Positions 39,268 through 47,709 are shown, numbered from the stretch's first letter. The stretch is 64,000 nucleotides of DNA from an uncultured Collinsella sp. (GCA_900541175.1 UQIT01000003.1:69944-133943); one strand, 5' to 3'. Notes: generated from the sequence alone by a model not told the origin. Numbers and translations are program-made.

Positions 39268-40191
39268 ATGCTTATTGCATTGCAGGGCGCCGTTTCGCAG
39301 GGCGTCCTCTGGGGCATTATGGTGCTTGGCGTGTTTATCACGTTCCGCCTGCTCGACATTCCCGATATGACCTGCGACGGCAGCTTTGCCCTCGGCGGCT
39401 GCGTCTGCGCCGTGCTCATCGTCAATAACAACGTCGACCCGCTGTTCGCCGTGCTGGCCGGCATGTGTGCCGGTGCCATCGCGGGCGCCGTCACGGGCAT
39501 TTTGACCACTGTCTTTGAGATTCCCGCGATCCTCGCCGGAATCCTGACGCAGATCAGTCTGTGGTCCATCAACCTGCGCATCATGGGCAAATCCAATACG
39601 CCCATCCTTGCCAAAGGCACCGTGTTCTCGGCCGTCAGCAACATGACCGGCCTGCCGCAGTCCACCGTCGCCATCATCCTGGGCATCTTGCTCGCCGTGG
39701 CTATCGTTGCCATCCTGTATTGGTTCTTTGGCACCGAGATTGGCTCAGCACTGCGCGCCACCGGCAACAACGAGTACATGATCCGCGCCCTGGGCGTCAA
39801 CACCAACTCCACCAAGATGATCGCCCTCGTGCTCTCCAACGCCCTTATCGGCCTTTCGGGCGCACTCATCTGCCAGAGCCAGAAGTACGCCGACATTGGC
39901 ATGGGCACCGGTGCCATCGTTATCGGTCTTGCCGCCATTGTTATCGGTGAGGTGCTCGGCCGTCTGCTGCCCGGCGGCCTCACGCAGTTTAGCGTCCGCC
40001 TGGCCTCTGCCGTCTTTGGCTCCGTGGTGTACTTCCTTATCCGCGCCATCGTGCTGCAGTTGGGCATGGACGCCAACGACATGAAGCTGCTCTCCGCCGT
40101 AATTGTCGCTGTGGCCCTGTGCGTGCCCGTGGTTTGGGAGCGCTATAAGCTCCGCAGCTCCTACACGAAGGGGGATGAGGCAGATGCTTAA
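39268..40191 (+). CDS. ABC importer permease
   Basis: Integral membrane subunit, 307 aa with about eight to nine hydrophobic segments, of the BPD_transp_2 (branched-chain/TrpY-like) class. It begins MLIALQGAVSQGVLWGIMVL and includes LLDIPDMTCDGSFALGG, typical of this receptor family's partners, and an EIGSALRATGNNEYMIRALG coupling loop. The ATG at 39268 follows AGGAGG. It overlaps the ATPase gene by 8 bases, so translation is coupled. Confidence 0.88.
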   Translation: MLIALQGAVSQGVLWGIMVLGVFITFRLLDIPDMTCDGSFALGGCVCAVLIVNNNVDPLFAVLAGMCAGAIAGAVTGILTTVFEIPAILAGILTQISLWSINLRIMGKSNTPILAKGTVFSAVSNMTGLPQSTVAIILGILLAVAIVAILYWFFGTEIGSALRATGNNEYMIRALGVNTNSTKMIALVLSNALIGLSGALICQSQKYADIGMGTGAIVIGLAAIVIGEVLGRLLPGGLTQFSVRLASAVFGSVVYFLIRAIVLQLGMDANDMKLLSAVIVAVALCVPVVWERYKLRSSYTKGDEADA

Positions 40192-40978
40192 GCTCTCGCA
40201 CGTCAAGAAGACCTTTAACAAGGGCACCGTCACCGAGAAGCGCGCGCTCACCGGCGTCGACCTCACCCTGAATGACGACGACTTTGTAACCGTGATCGGC
40301 GGCAATGGCGCCGGCAAGTCCACGCTGCTCAACATGATCGCCGGCGTGTACCCGCTCGATTCGGGCGTTATTGAGCTCGACGGCACCGATATCTCGCGCC
40401 TGAGCGAGTCGCAGCGCGCCAAGTACCTGGGCCGCGTGTTTCAGGACCCCATGCGCGGTACCGCTGCCGACATGCAGGTCGCCGAGAACCTGGCCCTCGC
40501 CAAGCGTCGCGGCCAGCGTCGCGGCCTTTCGTGGGGCGTTACCAAGGCCGAGAAGGACGAGTACGTTGAGCTGCTCAAGCGCCTGGACCTTGGTCTGGAC
40601 ACACGCCTCAACGCCAAGGTCGGCCTGCTCTCGGGCGGCCAGCGCCAGGCACTCACCCTGCTGATGGCCACGCTCACCAGGCCGCGCCTGCTGCTGCTCG
40701 ACGAGCACACTGCGGCCCTCGACCCCAAGACGGCCTCTAAGGTGCTCAACCTGACCGAGGAGATCGTCGACGAGAACCACCTGACCACGCTCATGGTCAC
40801 GCACAACATGAACGACGCCATCCGTCTGGGCAACCGTCTGATCATGATGCACGAGGGCCATGTGATCTACGACGTGGCGGGCGATGAGAAGAAGTCGCTC
40901 ACCGTGGCCGACCTGCTGCAGAAATTCGAGGAGGTCTCGGGCGGCGAGCTCGCCAACGACCGCATGCTGCTAAGCTAA
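40184..40978 (+). CDS. ABC importer ATP-binding protein
   Basis: A 264-aa nucleotide-binding subunit. Walker A GGNGAGKSTLLN, Q-loop VFQDPMRGT, signature LLSGGQRQALTLLMA, Walker B RLLLLDEHTAALD and H-loop MVTHNMNDA are all present. The ATG at 40184 lies within the end of the permease gene. Completes the receptor-permease-ATPase importer; a strong terminator follows at 41032. Confidence 0.93.
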   Translation: MLKLSHVKKTFNKGTVTEKRALTGVDLTLNDDDFVTVIGGNGAGKSTLLNMIAGVYPLDSGVIELDGTDISRLSESQRAKYLGRVFQDPMRGTAADMQVAENLALAKRRGQRRGLSWGVTKAEKDEYVELLKRLDLGLDTRLNAKVGLLSGGQRQALTLLMATLTRPRLLLLDEHTAALDPKTASKVLNLTEEIVDENHLTTLMVTHNMNDAIRLGNRLIMMHEGHVIYDVAGDEKKSLTVADLLQKFEEVSGGELANDRMLLS

Positions 40979-40980
40979 AC

Positions 40981-41020
40981 CTACCAAAAAGGGACAGGTT
41001 TATTTTGGCAGGTTTTATCT
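40981..41020 (+). repeat. Dispersed CCAAAAAGGGACAGG repeat, copy 3
   Basis: CTACCAAAAAGGGACAGGTT then TATTTTGGCAGGTTTTATCT, directly after the ATPase stop codon. Nearly identical to the copy at 7007-7050 over about 40 bases. Confidence 0.85.
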
Positions 41021-41031
41021 GCGCAAACGTC

Positions 41032-41071
41032 AAAACCGCCGCTAAGGGACAAGCGCCCTTGCGGCGGTTTT
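41032..41071 (+). terminator. Intrinsic terminator of the ABC operon
   Basis: A perfect 11-bp stem AAAACCGCCGC / GCGGCGGTTTT with an 18-base loop; the A/T ends make it potentially bidirectional. Confidence 0.85.
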
Positions 41072-41135
41072 CGCATATTATGTCGATAATCCGATATTCA
41101 ACCAGACATTCTGGCTAAGGACTAAGGAAACTGCC

Positions 41136-41299
41136 ATGAAAAGACCTCTTCCCCGTCTTGCTTGACCGCCGCACTCCTTACCGGCGTGCTCGCCGGCGCC
41201 CCAGCTTACGCCACCGCGACCGCCCCATCTCAAGTTATCGGCCCGTCCGATGTGATCGGACGGGCTTCTTGGTGGGTATCATGGTTGAACGATCATTAG
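41136..41299 (+). pseudogene. Frameshifted, truncated remnant of a secreted-protein gene
   Basis: AAGGAAACTGCC precedes an ATG at 41136. The frame reads MKRPLPRLA and then stops (CTTGCTTGA). Restoring one T (CTTGCTTTGACC) reopens it as MKRPLPRLALTAALLTGVLA followed by GAPAYATATAPSQ, a textbook signal peptide with an A-Y-A-type cleavage site. The reopened frame runs only to 41299 and passes through a terminator hairpin (41241-41265). It therefore looks like the 5' end of an exported protein gene that lost one base and most of its body. A sequencing error at the T-run would explain the frameshift but not the truncation. Confidence 0.6.
41241..41265 (+). terminator. Terminator hairpin within the gene remnant
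   Basis: A perfect 10-bp stem GCCCGTCCGA / TCGGACGGGC with a 5-base loop and a short TTCTT tail, 48 bases before mscS. Confidence 0.7.
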
Positions 41300-41313
41300 G
41301 AGGTTTTCCCTAC

Positions 41314-42081
41314 ATGGAATTGTTTGAGCCGATTCTTCATTTCTTTGAGCAACGGTGGGTCCACAACATCATCTGGGCCGTCATCTTGGCGATAGGCACC
41401 GCCGTCGCCGCCAAGGTCGTATCCAAGACCCTGAACCATCTGCTTAACCGAGACGATAACCCGCTTCCGGCATCGAGTATCTTCATCAACATCGCGCGCG
41501 CCGTCATCTGGATGATTGGCGGCAGCTTTATCCTCGATAACTGCTTTGGCATTAACGCAAACGCGCTCGTCGCCGCCCTTGGCGTCGGCGGCATCGCCAT
41601 CTCGCTCGGCTTTCAGGACACGCTGTCAAACCTTATCGGCGGCATGCAGGTGACCTTTATGGGCATCATCAAGCCCGGCGACAATATCGAGGTCGGCGGC
41701 GTATCCGGCGTGGTCCAAGACATCACTTGGCGCCATACAACGATTGAGGATGCCTGTGGGCAGACCATCATCGTCCCCAACTCCAACATCTCCAAGAACA
41801 CGCTCGTGCACCTCATGCCCTTTGGGCGCGTTGCCGTGCCCGTCGCGGTCAAGGACACGTCCAAGTGGGCTTCACTGGACGCACTGGCAGACGAGCTGAC
41901 CAGCGCCACCAAAGCCGCCGTGCTTCCCATCTCGGGCTTTGACAAGGAGCCCTACGTACTCTTTAGCGAAATCGGCGACTTTGGCATCAAAGGAAAGATC
42001 ATCTTTATCGTCAGCGACGACAGCACTACTTTCACGGCAGCCGACGCCTGCATCCGCGCCATCGCCCCCATCATCGCCTAA
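41314..42081 (+). CDS. Small-conductance mechanosensitive channel (MscS family)
   Basis: Membrane channel that releases solutes on osmotic downshock; 255 aa. Two to three N-terminal helices are followed by the pore helix with the Ala/Gly pattern NALVAALGVGGIAISLGFQD, then LIGGMQVTFMGIIKPGDNIE and the beta domain (GGVSGVVQDITWRHTTIED, VPNSNISKNTLVHL). The ATG at 41314 (MELFEPILHF) follows AGGAGG with 10-base spacing; upstream in-frame codons would read through the remnant and hairpin. Shorter than E. coli MscS (286 aa) but complete. Confidence 0.92.
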   Translation: MELFEPILHFFEQRWVHNIIWAVILAIGTAVAAKVVSKTLNHLLNRDDNPLPASSIFINIARAVIWMIGGSFILDNCFGINANALVAALGVGGIAISLGFQDTLSNLIGGMQVTFMGIIKPGDNIEVGGVSGVVQDITWRHTTIEDACGQTIIVPNSNISKNTLVHLMPFGRVAVPVAVKDTSKWASLDALADELTSATKAAVLPISGFDKEPYVLFSEIGDFGIKGKIIFIVSDDSTTFTAADACIRAIAPIIA

Positions 42082-42082
42082 C

Positions 42083-42118
42083 CCGCCAAAAAGGGACAGG
42101 CACCTTTGTGGTGGTTTT
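42083..42118 (+). repeat. Dispersed CCAAAAAGGGACAGG repeat, copy 4 (diverged)
   Basis: CCGCCAAAAAGGGACAGGCA then CCTTTGTGGTGGTTTT, sharing the first block and the GGTTTT end with the other copies. Directly after the mscS stop codon. Confidence 0.65.
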
Positions 42119-42141
42119 CATTCGTGGTACCATGGTTTATG

Positions 42142-42159
42142 TAGTTGTTTAAACGACTA
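42142..42159 (+). promoter_or_regulatory. 18-bp palindromic operator candidate
   Basis: TAGTTGTTTAAACGACTA is a palindrome with one T:G position, 13 bases before the ATG of the ParB-like/BMP gene, so between promoter and start codon. It is a likely repressor site; the regulator is unknown. Confidence 0.55.
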
Positions 42160-42172
42160 AGGGAGCAACATC

Positions 42173-44089
42173 ATGGAAGAGGCCTATCGTCAAGCACGCA
42201 AGCGCGGCGAGCAAGGACGTCGACGCGCCATTAGCCAAAGCGAGCATCCATACCTTACGGACCTCGACAGTTTGATTGCTCAGCTCCCCTTAGGTCAGCG
42301 AGTGAGTGTCGGCCTGCGGGATATTCCGATCGAAATGGTCGTCGGCACTGTCACCAAGGGCCGTCAGTCCGCCTTTTCATGCAACTTTATGCCCCTGCTG
42401 CCGTTTAACACCGAGTTCGCCCGCAAGTGGTCCAACCTCTACGACATCCAGGTAACCGAGGGCTATCGCGACCCCATCATCGTCACCGAGTTCATGCATC
42501 GGTTCTATGTCCAGGAAGGCAATAAACGCGTCAGTGTCCTCAAATTCTTGGACGCTCCAACGGTTTCGGCCAGGGTCACCCGTCTCTACCCCGGCACATG
42601 GGATTCCGTCGAAAGCCGCCTGTACGGTGAATTCTGCGCGTTTTGGCGCGTCTGCCCCCTATACGAGATCGAGTTCTCGCGTGAGGGAAGCTACGAGACG
42701 CTCGCCAAGATGCTCGGTCAGAATCTTATCGAAAAATGGCCGCAGAAAAAGGTCGACTACCTGCGCCACACCTTCCTGCTCTTTAAGCGCGCCTACCTTC
42801 GCGCAGGCGGCGACCACCTGGACATTACGCCCGCCGACGCCATGCTCGTGTACCTCAATGTGTACAACCAGGACCGCCTGCTGGATACGCCAACGGATAT
42901 CGTCGTAAACCGCCTGTGCAAGATTTGGCGCGAGCTGGTCATTGCCGGCAAAAATGACGAGGACAAGGTCGATCTTGTTGAAGCGCCGAGCGTCGACGAG
43001 GAGGAGTCGCCCGCCAAGTCCACCTCCGGCGTGCTCAACTTCTTTATGGGCAAGACCGTCTATTCGGCGACCAACCCCCTGCGCATCGCCTTTATCCATG
43101 AGTTCCCCTGTGCGACGTCGAGCTGGGACAGCCTGCACGACCAAGGGCGTCAGTATCTCGATGAGCACTTTGGCGGTATCGTGCGCACCGAGGCGTTCGA
43201 GGACTGTCACGATCCGGATGTGTTCTACGCCGCCGTGGAAACGGCTGTCAAACATGGGGCAAACGTCATCTTCTCGACCTCGCACCGCCTGATGGAATAC
43301 ACGCTCAGGGCTGCCGTTGAGTATCCCCAGGTTCGGTTCCTCAACTGCTCTATCGGCCTTCCCCATCAAAGCGTCCGTTCGTACTTTGGCAAGATGTACG
43401 AGGCCAAGTTCCTCCTGGGCGCCCTTGCCGCCAGCATGGCGGACAACCACCGCATCGGCTACCACGCGTCGGTCTTCGCCTCGGGCGCGCTCAGCGAGAT
43501 CAACGCCTTTGCGATTGGCGCCTCGCTGCTCGACCCCCGTGCGCAAATTATCCTGACTTGGGGCGATGTGCCCGCCGGAGGCCTTGCCGAGGCCATGTGC
43601 CGCGAAGGTGTAAGCGTCATGACCGGCGCCGACATGTCAAAGTCGCTCGAAGACCCCACGGCCTACGGACTTCACCGCCTGGTCGATGGCAAGGTTACCG
43701 GCATCGCCATGCCGGTATGGAACTGGGGCCGTTACTACGAGCTCATCGTTCGCAGCCTTCTGCACGGCACGTGGGACGAGACCAGCGATGACAACCAAGT
43801 GCGCGCCGTCAACTACTGGTACGGCATGAGCTCTGGCGTTATCGACATCCGTTACGCTCCGGGCCTACCCTACCAGACGCGCAAACTCGTGCAGTTGCTC
43901 CGTAACGGCATTGTTGAGGGATCCATCAACCCCTTTGGCGGCGAGCTCCACAGCCAGAACGGCGTGGTACAGATCGAAGGCTTCCCTCCGCTGCCGAGCA
44001 CGCAGATTGTCGAGATGAATTGGCTGGCGGATAACGTGGTAGGCACCATTCCGCAGCTCGACGATGAGCCGAAAGTCCCTGCCCTATGA
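42173..44089 (+). CDS. ParB-like domain and BMP-family sensor fusion (cytosolic)
   Basis: A 638-aa protein without signal peptide or membrane helix. Residues about 40-150 resemble a ParB/Srx-type domain (GYRDPIIVTEFMHRFYVQEG then NKRVSVLKFL). Residues about 300-600 match the basic-membrane-protein (PF02608) periplasmic-binding fold (GANVIFSTSHRLMEYTLRAA, RIGYHASVFASGAL, GLHRLVDGKVTGIAMPVWNW), normally an extracellular nucleoside receptor. A cytosolic BMP domain joined to a possible nucleic-acid domain suggests an intracellular purine-nucleoside sensor. It overlaps the phosphoesterase gene by 4 bases (ATGA). Confidence 0.8.
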   Translation: MEEAYRQARKRGEQGRRRAISQSEHPYLTDLDSLIAQLPLGQRVSVGLRDIPIEMVVGTVTKGRQSAFSCNFMPLLPFNTEFARKWSNLYDIQVTEGYRDPIIVTEFMHRFYVQEGNKRVSVLKFLDAPTVSARVTRLYPGTWDSVESRLYGEFCAFWRVCPLYEIEFSREGSYETLAKMLGQNLIEKWPQKKVDYLRHTFLLFKRAYLRAGGDHLDITPADAMLVYLNVYNQDRLLDTPTDIVVNRLCKIWRELVIAGKNDEDKVDLVEAPSVDEEESPAKSTSGVLNFFMGKTVYSATNPLRIAFIHEFPCATSSWDSLHDQGRQYLDEHFGGIVRTEAFEDCHDPDVFYAAVETAVKHGANVIFSTSHRLMEYTLRAAVEYPQVRFLNCSIGLPHQSVRSYFGKMYEAKFLLGALAASMADNHRIGYHASVFASGALSEINAFAIGASLLDPRAQIILTWGDVPAGGLAEAMCREGVSVMTGADMSKSLEDPTAYGLHRLVDGKVTGIAMPVWNWGRYYELIVRSLLHGTWDETSDDNQVRAVNYWYGMSSGVIDIRYAPGLPYQTRKLVQLLRNGIVEGSINPFGGELHSQNGVVQIEGFPPLPSTQIVEMNWLADNVVGTIPQLDDEPKVPAL

Positions 44090-44796
44090 AAATCCTTGCC
44101 ATAGCCGATACCGAAGAACGATGCCTTTGGGAGTGCTTTCGCAAGGAACGCTTTGAGGGCGTCGACCTGATTTTGTCCGCCGGCGATCTGGACCCGGACT
44201 ATCTTGAGTTTTTGGTTACGGTCATCAACAAACCGCTCATCTACGTGCGTGGCAATCACGATGACCGCTACGCACGTCATGCACCGGGCGGATGTATCTG
44301 CGTAGAAGACAGCGTGTACACGTACCGAGGGATTCGCATTGCGGGCCTTGGCGGGTCCATGCGTTATCGCGACGGCGCCAACATGTACACCGAACGCGAG
44401 ATGTCCAAGCGCATGCGTAAGCTGTCGCGTAAGGTTAGGATGGTCGGCGGGTGCGACATTCTGCTTACCCATGCACCCGCCGCCGGTATGGGTGATCTGG
44501 ACGATCTGCCGCATCGAGGGTTTGAGTGCTTTAACACGGCGCTTGAATCCTGGGGGGCCGACTACATGGTGCATGGGCATGTACACCAAAGCTACGGTTA
44601 CGATTTTCAGCGCGAGCGGCAGCATGTGTGTGGAACGACGATCATCAACGCCTGCGGCTATACGCAGTTTGAGCTCGACCAGACGCGCTACCCCATCCGT
44701 GGCTGGCAGGCAGCCTGCCTCAATTCGCAAACCATGCGCCGCGAGCTCAAACGCCACGATGCCATCGAGTCCTCAACAGCCAGAACACCCTGGTAA
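44086..44796 (+). CDS. Calcineurin-like metallophosphoesterase
   Basis: A 236-aa two-metal phosphoesterase with MKILAIADTEERCLWE, SAGDLDPDYLEF, VRGNHDDRYA, LLTHAPAAG and VHGHVHQSYG, the five blocks of the family. The first block reads ADTEER rather than the usual D-x-H, so one metal ligand may differ. Cytosolic; substrate unknown (nucleotide, phosphodiester or protein). Coupled to the ParB-like/BMP gene by a 4-base overlap, so a shared nucleotide-related role is plausible. Confidence 0.85.
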   Translation: MKILAIADTEERCLWECFRKERFEGVDLILSAGDLDPDYLEFLVTVINKPLIYVRGNHDDRYARHAPGGCICVEDSVYTYRGIRIAGLGGSMRYRDGANMYTEREMSKRMRKLSRKVRMVGGCDILLTHAPAAGMGDLDDLPHRGFECFNTALESWGADYMVHGHVHQSYGYDFQRERQHVCGTTIINACGYTQFELDQTRYPIRGWQAACLNSQTMRRELKRHDAIESSTARTPW

Positions 44797-44797
44797 C

Positions 44798-44830
44798 CAC
44801 CATAAAGGGGACACTGTCCCCTTTATGGTG
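44798..44830 (+). terminator. Perfect 16-bp terminator palindrome
   Basis: CACCATAAAGGGGACA (44798-44813) and its exact complement (44815-44830) around a single C, followed by CTTTT, directly after the phosphoesterase stop. Confidence 0.88.
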
Positions 44831-44846
44831 CTTTTGACGCGATACC

Positions 44847-44885
44847 AAGAAACCCGGTCCTGCACAAGGCAGAACCGGGTTTCTT
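44847..44885 (-). terminator. Intrinsic terminator after rplA
   Basis: A 17-bp stem AAGAAACCCGGTCCTGC / GCAGAACCGGGTTTCTT with one mismatch and a 5-base loop. On the minus strand it follows rplA. Confidence 0.88.
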
Positions 44886-44921
44886 TAGCAATGCTTGCTG
44901 TACTCAGGCAGTAACTAGCAG

Positions 44922-45629
44922 TTACTCAGCCAGGAAGTCACGCTGGACAGCGGGATCGACCTTGACGCCAGGGCCCATGGTGGAAGACACGGAGATGGAC
45001 TTGACGTACTTGCCCTTAGCAGAAGAGGGCTTGACGCGCAGAATCTCGGTGTACAGGGCAGCGTAGTTCTCGACGAGCTGCTGCTCAGAGAAGGACTTCT
45101 TGCCCAGGGGCACGTGGCAGATGCCGTAGCGGTCGGCGCGGTACTCAACGCGGCCAGCCTTGAGCTCGGAGACCATCTTGGCGACGTCCATGGTCACGGT
45201 GCCGAGCTTGGGGTTCGGCATGAGGCCACGGGGACCAAGGATCTTACCGATGCGGCCAACCTTGGCCATCATGTTCGGCGTAGCGATAGCGGCGTCGAAG
45301 TTGATCTCGCCCTTCTGAATCTGGGCGACGAGCTCGTCGGAACCGATGATGTCGGCGCCGGCAGCCTCAGCCTCACGGGCCTTCTCGCCCTCGGCGAAGA
45401 CGGCAACACGAACGGTCTTGCCGGTGCCGTGGGGCAGGGAGATGGAACCACGGATGTTCTGGTCAGCCTTACGAGTATCGATGCCCAGACGGAAGTGAGC
45501 CTCGACGGTCTCGTCGAACTTGGCGGTGTCGAGCTCCTTGATGAGCTTGGCAGCCTGAAGGGGGGTGTAGAGCGTGGCGCGGTCGATCTTCTCGGCAGCG
45601 GCGTTATAGCTCTTACCATGCTTAGCCAT
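44922..45629 (-). CDS. rplA: 50S ribosomal protein L1
   Basis: L1-stalk protein and translational repressor of rplK-rplA; 235 aa. It has GIDTRKADQNIRGSISLPHG, the family signature IGKILGPRGLMPNPKLGTVT, and the C-terminal SVSSTMGPGVKVDP. The ATG at 45629 is 8 bases after AGGAGG; an ATG two codons earlier is too close. Second gene after rplK. Confidence 0.98.
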   Translation of the reverse strand: MAKHGKSYNAAAEKIDRATLYTPLQAAKLIKELDTAKFDETVEAHFRLGIDTRKADQNIRGSISLPHGTGKTVRVAVFAEGEKAREAEAAGADIIGSDELVAQIQKGEINFDAAIATPNMMAKVGRIGKILGPRGLMPNPKLGTVTMDVAKMVSELKAGRVEYRADRYGICHVPLGKKSFSEQQLVENYAALYTEILRVKPSSAKGKYVKSISVSSTMGPGVKVDPAVQRDFLAE

Positions 45630-45746
45630 GTGCATTACCTCCTGTGGTTAAACGGGCGTGAGCCCTCCCACATCGTATCGTGTGCCCTATTGCACACATA
45701 TAACGGGCGCCCCGGTCGGAGCACCCGTCATTACCTAAAGAAATCG

Positions 45747-46175
45747 CTACTCAGCGATGGTGACGCCCATGGAACGGGCGGTACCGGCGATGATCTTCTT
45801 GGCGGCGTTAATGTCGTTGGCATTGAGGTCCGGCATCTTGATCTCGGCGATCTTGGTGAGCTGCTCCTGGGAGAGCTGACCAACCTTGTCAGCCTGGGGC
45901 TTAGCGGAACCAGACTTGAGGTTCAGCTCCTTCTTGATGAGGTGAGCCGCCGGCGGGGTCTTGGTGATGAAGGAGAAGGACTTATCCTCGTAGACAGTGA
46001 TCTCAACGGGGATGATGTCGCCCTTCTTGTCCTGCGTCTCGGCGTTAAAGGCCTGGCAGAACTGCATGATGTTCACGCCAGCAGCGCCCAGGGCGGGGCC
46101 GACGGGAGGAGCGGGGTTTGCTGCACCAGCAGGAATCTGGAGCTTAATGACGTTGGCAACCTTCTTCTCAGCCAT
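45747..46175 (-). CDS. rplK: 50S ribosomal protein L11
   Basis: GTPase-centre protein bound by thiostrepton and needed for RelA activation; 142 aa, the usual length. It contains IPAGAANPAPPVGPALGAAG (Pro-rich switch helix) and the C-terminal RNA-binding DLNANDINAAKKIIAGTARS. The ATG at 46175 is better spaced from AAAGGA than one two codons earlier. A TTCTAA-N17-TATAGC block upstream is a possible promoter separate from nusG. Confidence 0.97.
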   Translation of the reverse strand: MAEKKVANVIKLQIPAGAANPAPPVGPALGAAGVNIMQFCQAFNAETQDKKGDIIPVEITVYEDKSFSFITKTPPAAHLIKKELNLKSGSAKPQADKVGQLSQEQLTKIAEIKMPDLNANDINAAKKIIAGTARSMGVTIAE

Positions 46176-46295
46176 GGTCATTCCTTTCGAATCACGAGTG
46201 TGAAGTACTTGCTATATCGTAAGCACGCACGTGTTAGAAGCACTCCTGAGATGAGCAGTCACAGAAGAAGCACGCTCGCGCGAACGGACGAAAAC

Positions 46296-46832
46296 TTAAG
46301 CGATGACAGCGACCTGGTTAAAGTCGAGCTCGACCGGCGTCTCGCGGCCAAAGATCATCAGCGTGACCTTGAGCTTGCCAGCCTCGGTGTTAACCTCGGA
46401 GACCTTGCCATCAAAGTCGGTAAGCGGGCCATCGGTGACGCGGACGGACGTACCGACCTCAATATCAACCGAGGTGCGCTTGGGCGAATCGCCCTTACCG
46501 GGACGACGAGTCATCTTGTTGTACTCGTCGCGGGAAAGCGGAGCGGGCTTGCCGTTGCCGCCTAGGAAACCGGTGACGCCAGGCGTGTTACGAACGCACG
46601 TCCAAGCATCGTCATCCATCTCCATGCGGACCAGGACATAACCCGGGAAAATCTTGGAATCCTTGGTCTCACGCTTGCCACCCTCTTTAATCTCGGTGAC
46701 GCGCTCCATAGGAATCTCGATATCAAAGATACGGTCCTGCATGCCCATAGTCTCGATGCGATGCTCGAGATCGGACTTAACGCGGTTCTCGTATCCAGAG
46801 TAAGTGTGAACGACGTACCAACGCTTAGACAT
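46296..46832 (-). CDS. nusG: Transcription termination/antitermination factor NusG
   Basis: Links RNA polymerase to Rho or to the ribosome (through S10). The 178-aa product has the NGN domain (WYVVHTYSGYENRVKSDLEH, FPGYVLVRMEMDDDAWTCVR) and a C-terminal KOW domain (VRVTDGPLTDFDGKVSEV). It ends ETPVELDFNQVAVIA. Three bases separate it from secE, so they are co-transcribed. Confidence 0.97.
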   Translation of the reverse strand: MSKRWYVVHTYSGYENRVKSDLEHRIETMGMQDRIFDIEIPMERVTEIKEGGKRETKDSKIFPGYVLVRMEMDDDAWTCVRNTPGVTGFLGGNGKPAPLSRDEYNKMTRRPGKGDSPKRTSVDIEVGTSVRVTDGPLTDFDGKVSEVNTEAGKLKVTLMIFGRETPVELDFNQVAVIA

Positions 46833-46835
46833 GGT

Positions 46836-47174
46836 TTAGCCCCTCAATCCAGAGAACAGAGCAAGAGCCTCGCCAAAGCCAGCATCGAGCAGAGCGATGA
46901 CGACGCCGACGACGATCAGAGAAGCGCAAACAACAACCGAGTAGTTCACGAGCTCCTTCTTATCGGGCCACGTGACACGCTTCATCTCGGACTTGACCGA
47001 AGCGAAATACTTCTTGGTGCGGGCGAAGAAACCAGGCTTCTCGTTCTTCTTGGACTTCGCAGCCTTCTCGTTCTTCTTGGCAACGGCCTTCTTGGCCTCA
47101 ACCTTGGAGTTGGCGGCAGCTTTGTTGGCAGGTGCCGGCTGCTGAGCCTTCTTCTTGTTCTTCTTGTTGGCCAT
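46836..47174 (-). CDS. secE: Preprotein translocase subunit SecE
   Basis: Small SecYEG subunit, 112 aa. A Lys/Ala-rich N-terminal extension (about 1-50) precedes the conserved VKSEMKRVTWPDKKELVNYS amphipathic helix and a single membrane segment (VVVCASLIVVGVVIALLD). The long basic extension is common in actinobacterial SecE. Upstream of nusG; downstream of tRNA-Trp and rpmG in one transcript. Confidence 0.95.
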   Translation of the reverse strand: MANKKNKKKAQQPAPANKAAANSKVEAKKAVAKKNEKAAKSKKNEKPGFFARTKKYFASVKSEMKRVTWPDKKELVNYSVVVCASLIVVGVVIALLDAGFGEALALFSGLRG

Positions 47175-47250
47175 TTGGGTTACCTCCGCGCAATGCGCTT
47201 ATACATGAGTAAACCGTAAGCCCCCAAATGGGAGCTTACGGAATAATGAC

Positions 47251-47326
47251 TGGCACGCCAGGAAGGACTCGAACCCTCAACACTCGGTTTTGGAGACCGA
47301 TGCTCTACCAATTGAACTACTGGCGT
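47251..47326 (-). tRNA. tRNA-Trp (CCA)
   Basis: 76 bases, acceptor ACGCCAG/CTGGCGT, anticodon loop CTCCAAA (CCA), T-loop GGTTCGAGTCC, 3' CCA encoded. It lies between rpmG and secE, as in many Gram-positives. Confidence 0.97.
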
Positions 47327-47339
47327 ATGTGACTAGAGA

Positions 47340-47489
47340 CTAGCGAGTCTCTTTGTGCAGCGTGTGGTGACGGCACCAGGGGCAATACTTCTTGATCTCC
47401 ATACGATCAGGCATGGTCGACTTGTTCTTGGTGGTCGTATAGTTGCGGCGCTTGCACTCAGTGCACGCAAGAGTAACTAGAGTACGCAT
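47340..47489 (-). CDS. rpmG: 50S ribosomal protein L33
   Basis: A 49-aa zinc-ribbon ribosomal protein too short for ordinary gene-length cutoffs: MRTLVTLACTECKRRNYTTT then KNKSTMPDRMEIKKYCPWCR and HHTLHKETR. Both CxxC pairs (CTEC, CPWC) are present, so this is the zinc-binding (C+) form. AAAGGTTCAGGATAC precedes the ATG at 47489. First gene of rpmG-tRNA-Trp-secE-nusG, with a promoter at 47535-47564. Confidence 0.95.
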   Translation of the reverse strand: MRTLVTLACTECKRRNYTTTKNKSTMPDRMEIKKYCPWCRHHTLHKETR

Positions 47490-47534
47490 GTATCCTGAAC
47501 CTTTCATTTCCGCCCCGTACGGGCACGAGTTGTT

Positions 47535-47564
47535 ACTTTATCAGCTCCACGTAAGTGCTGTCAA
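47535..47564 (-). promoter_or_regulatory. Promoter of rpmG-trnW-secE-nusG
   Basis: On the minus strand: consensus TTGACA (47559-47564), an 18-base spacer and TAAAGT (47535-47540). About 40 bases before rpmG. Confidence 0.78.
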
Positions 47565-47709
47565 TGAAAACCTCGAGTCAATTGGTTCTCGGTGGATCCA
47601 TTCATATTTGGAACACATCAATGAAGCCATCGAGAGCTAATCGACGGTGCATCCAGGACCATTATCGATCCTCTCGACACCAGCAACGGCTCAATATCCA
47701 TTGCAGAAA

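Noticed and set aside
47443..47640. Short plus-strand open frame across the rpmG promoter
   Set aside because: It overlaps rpmG and its promoter on the opposite strand and has no coding features.
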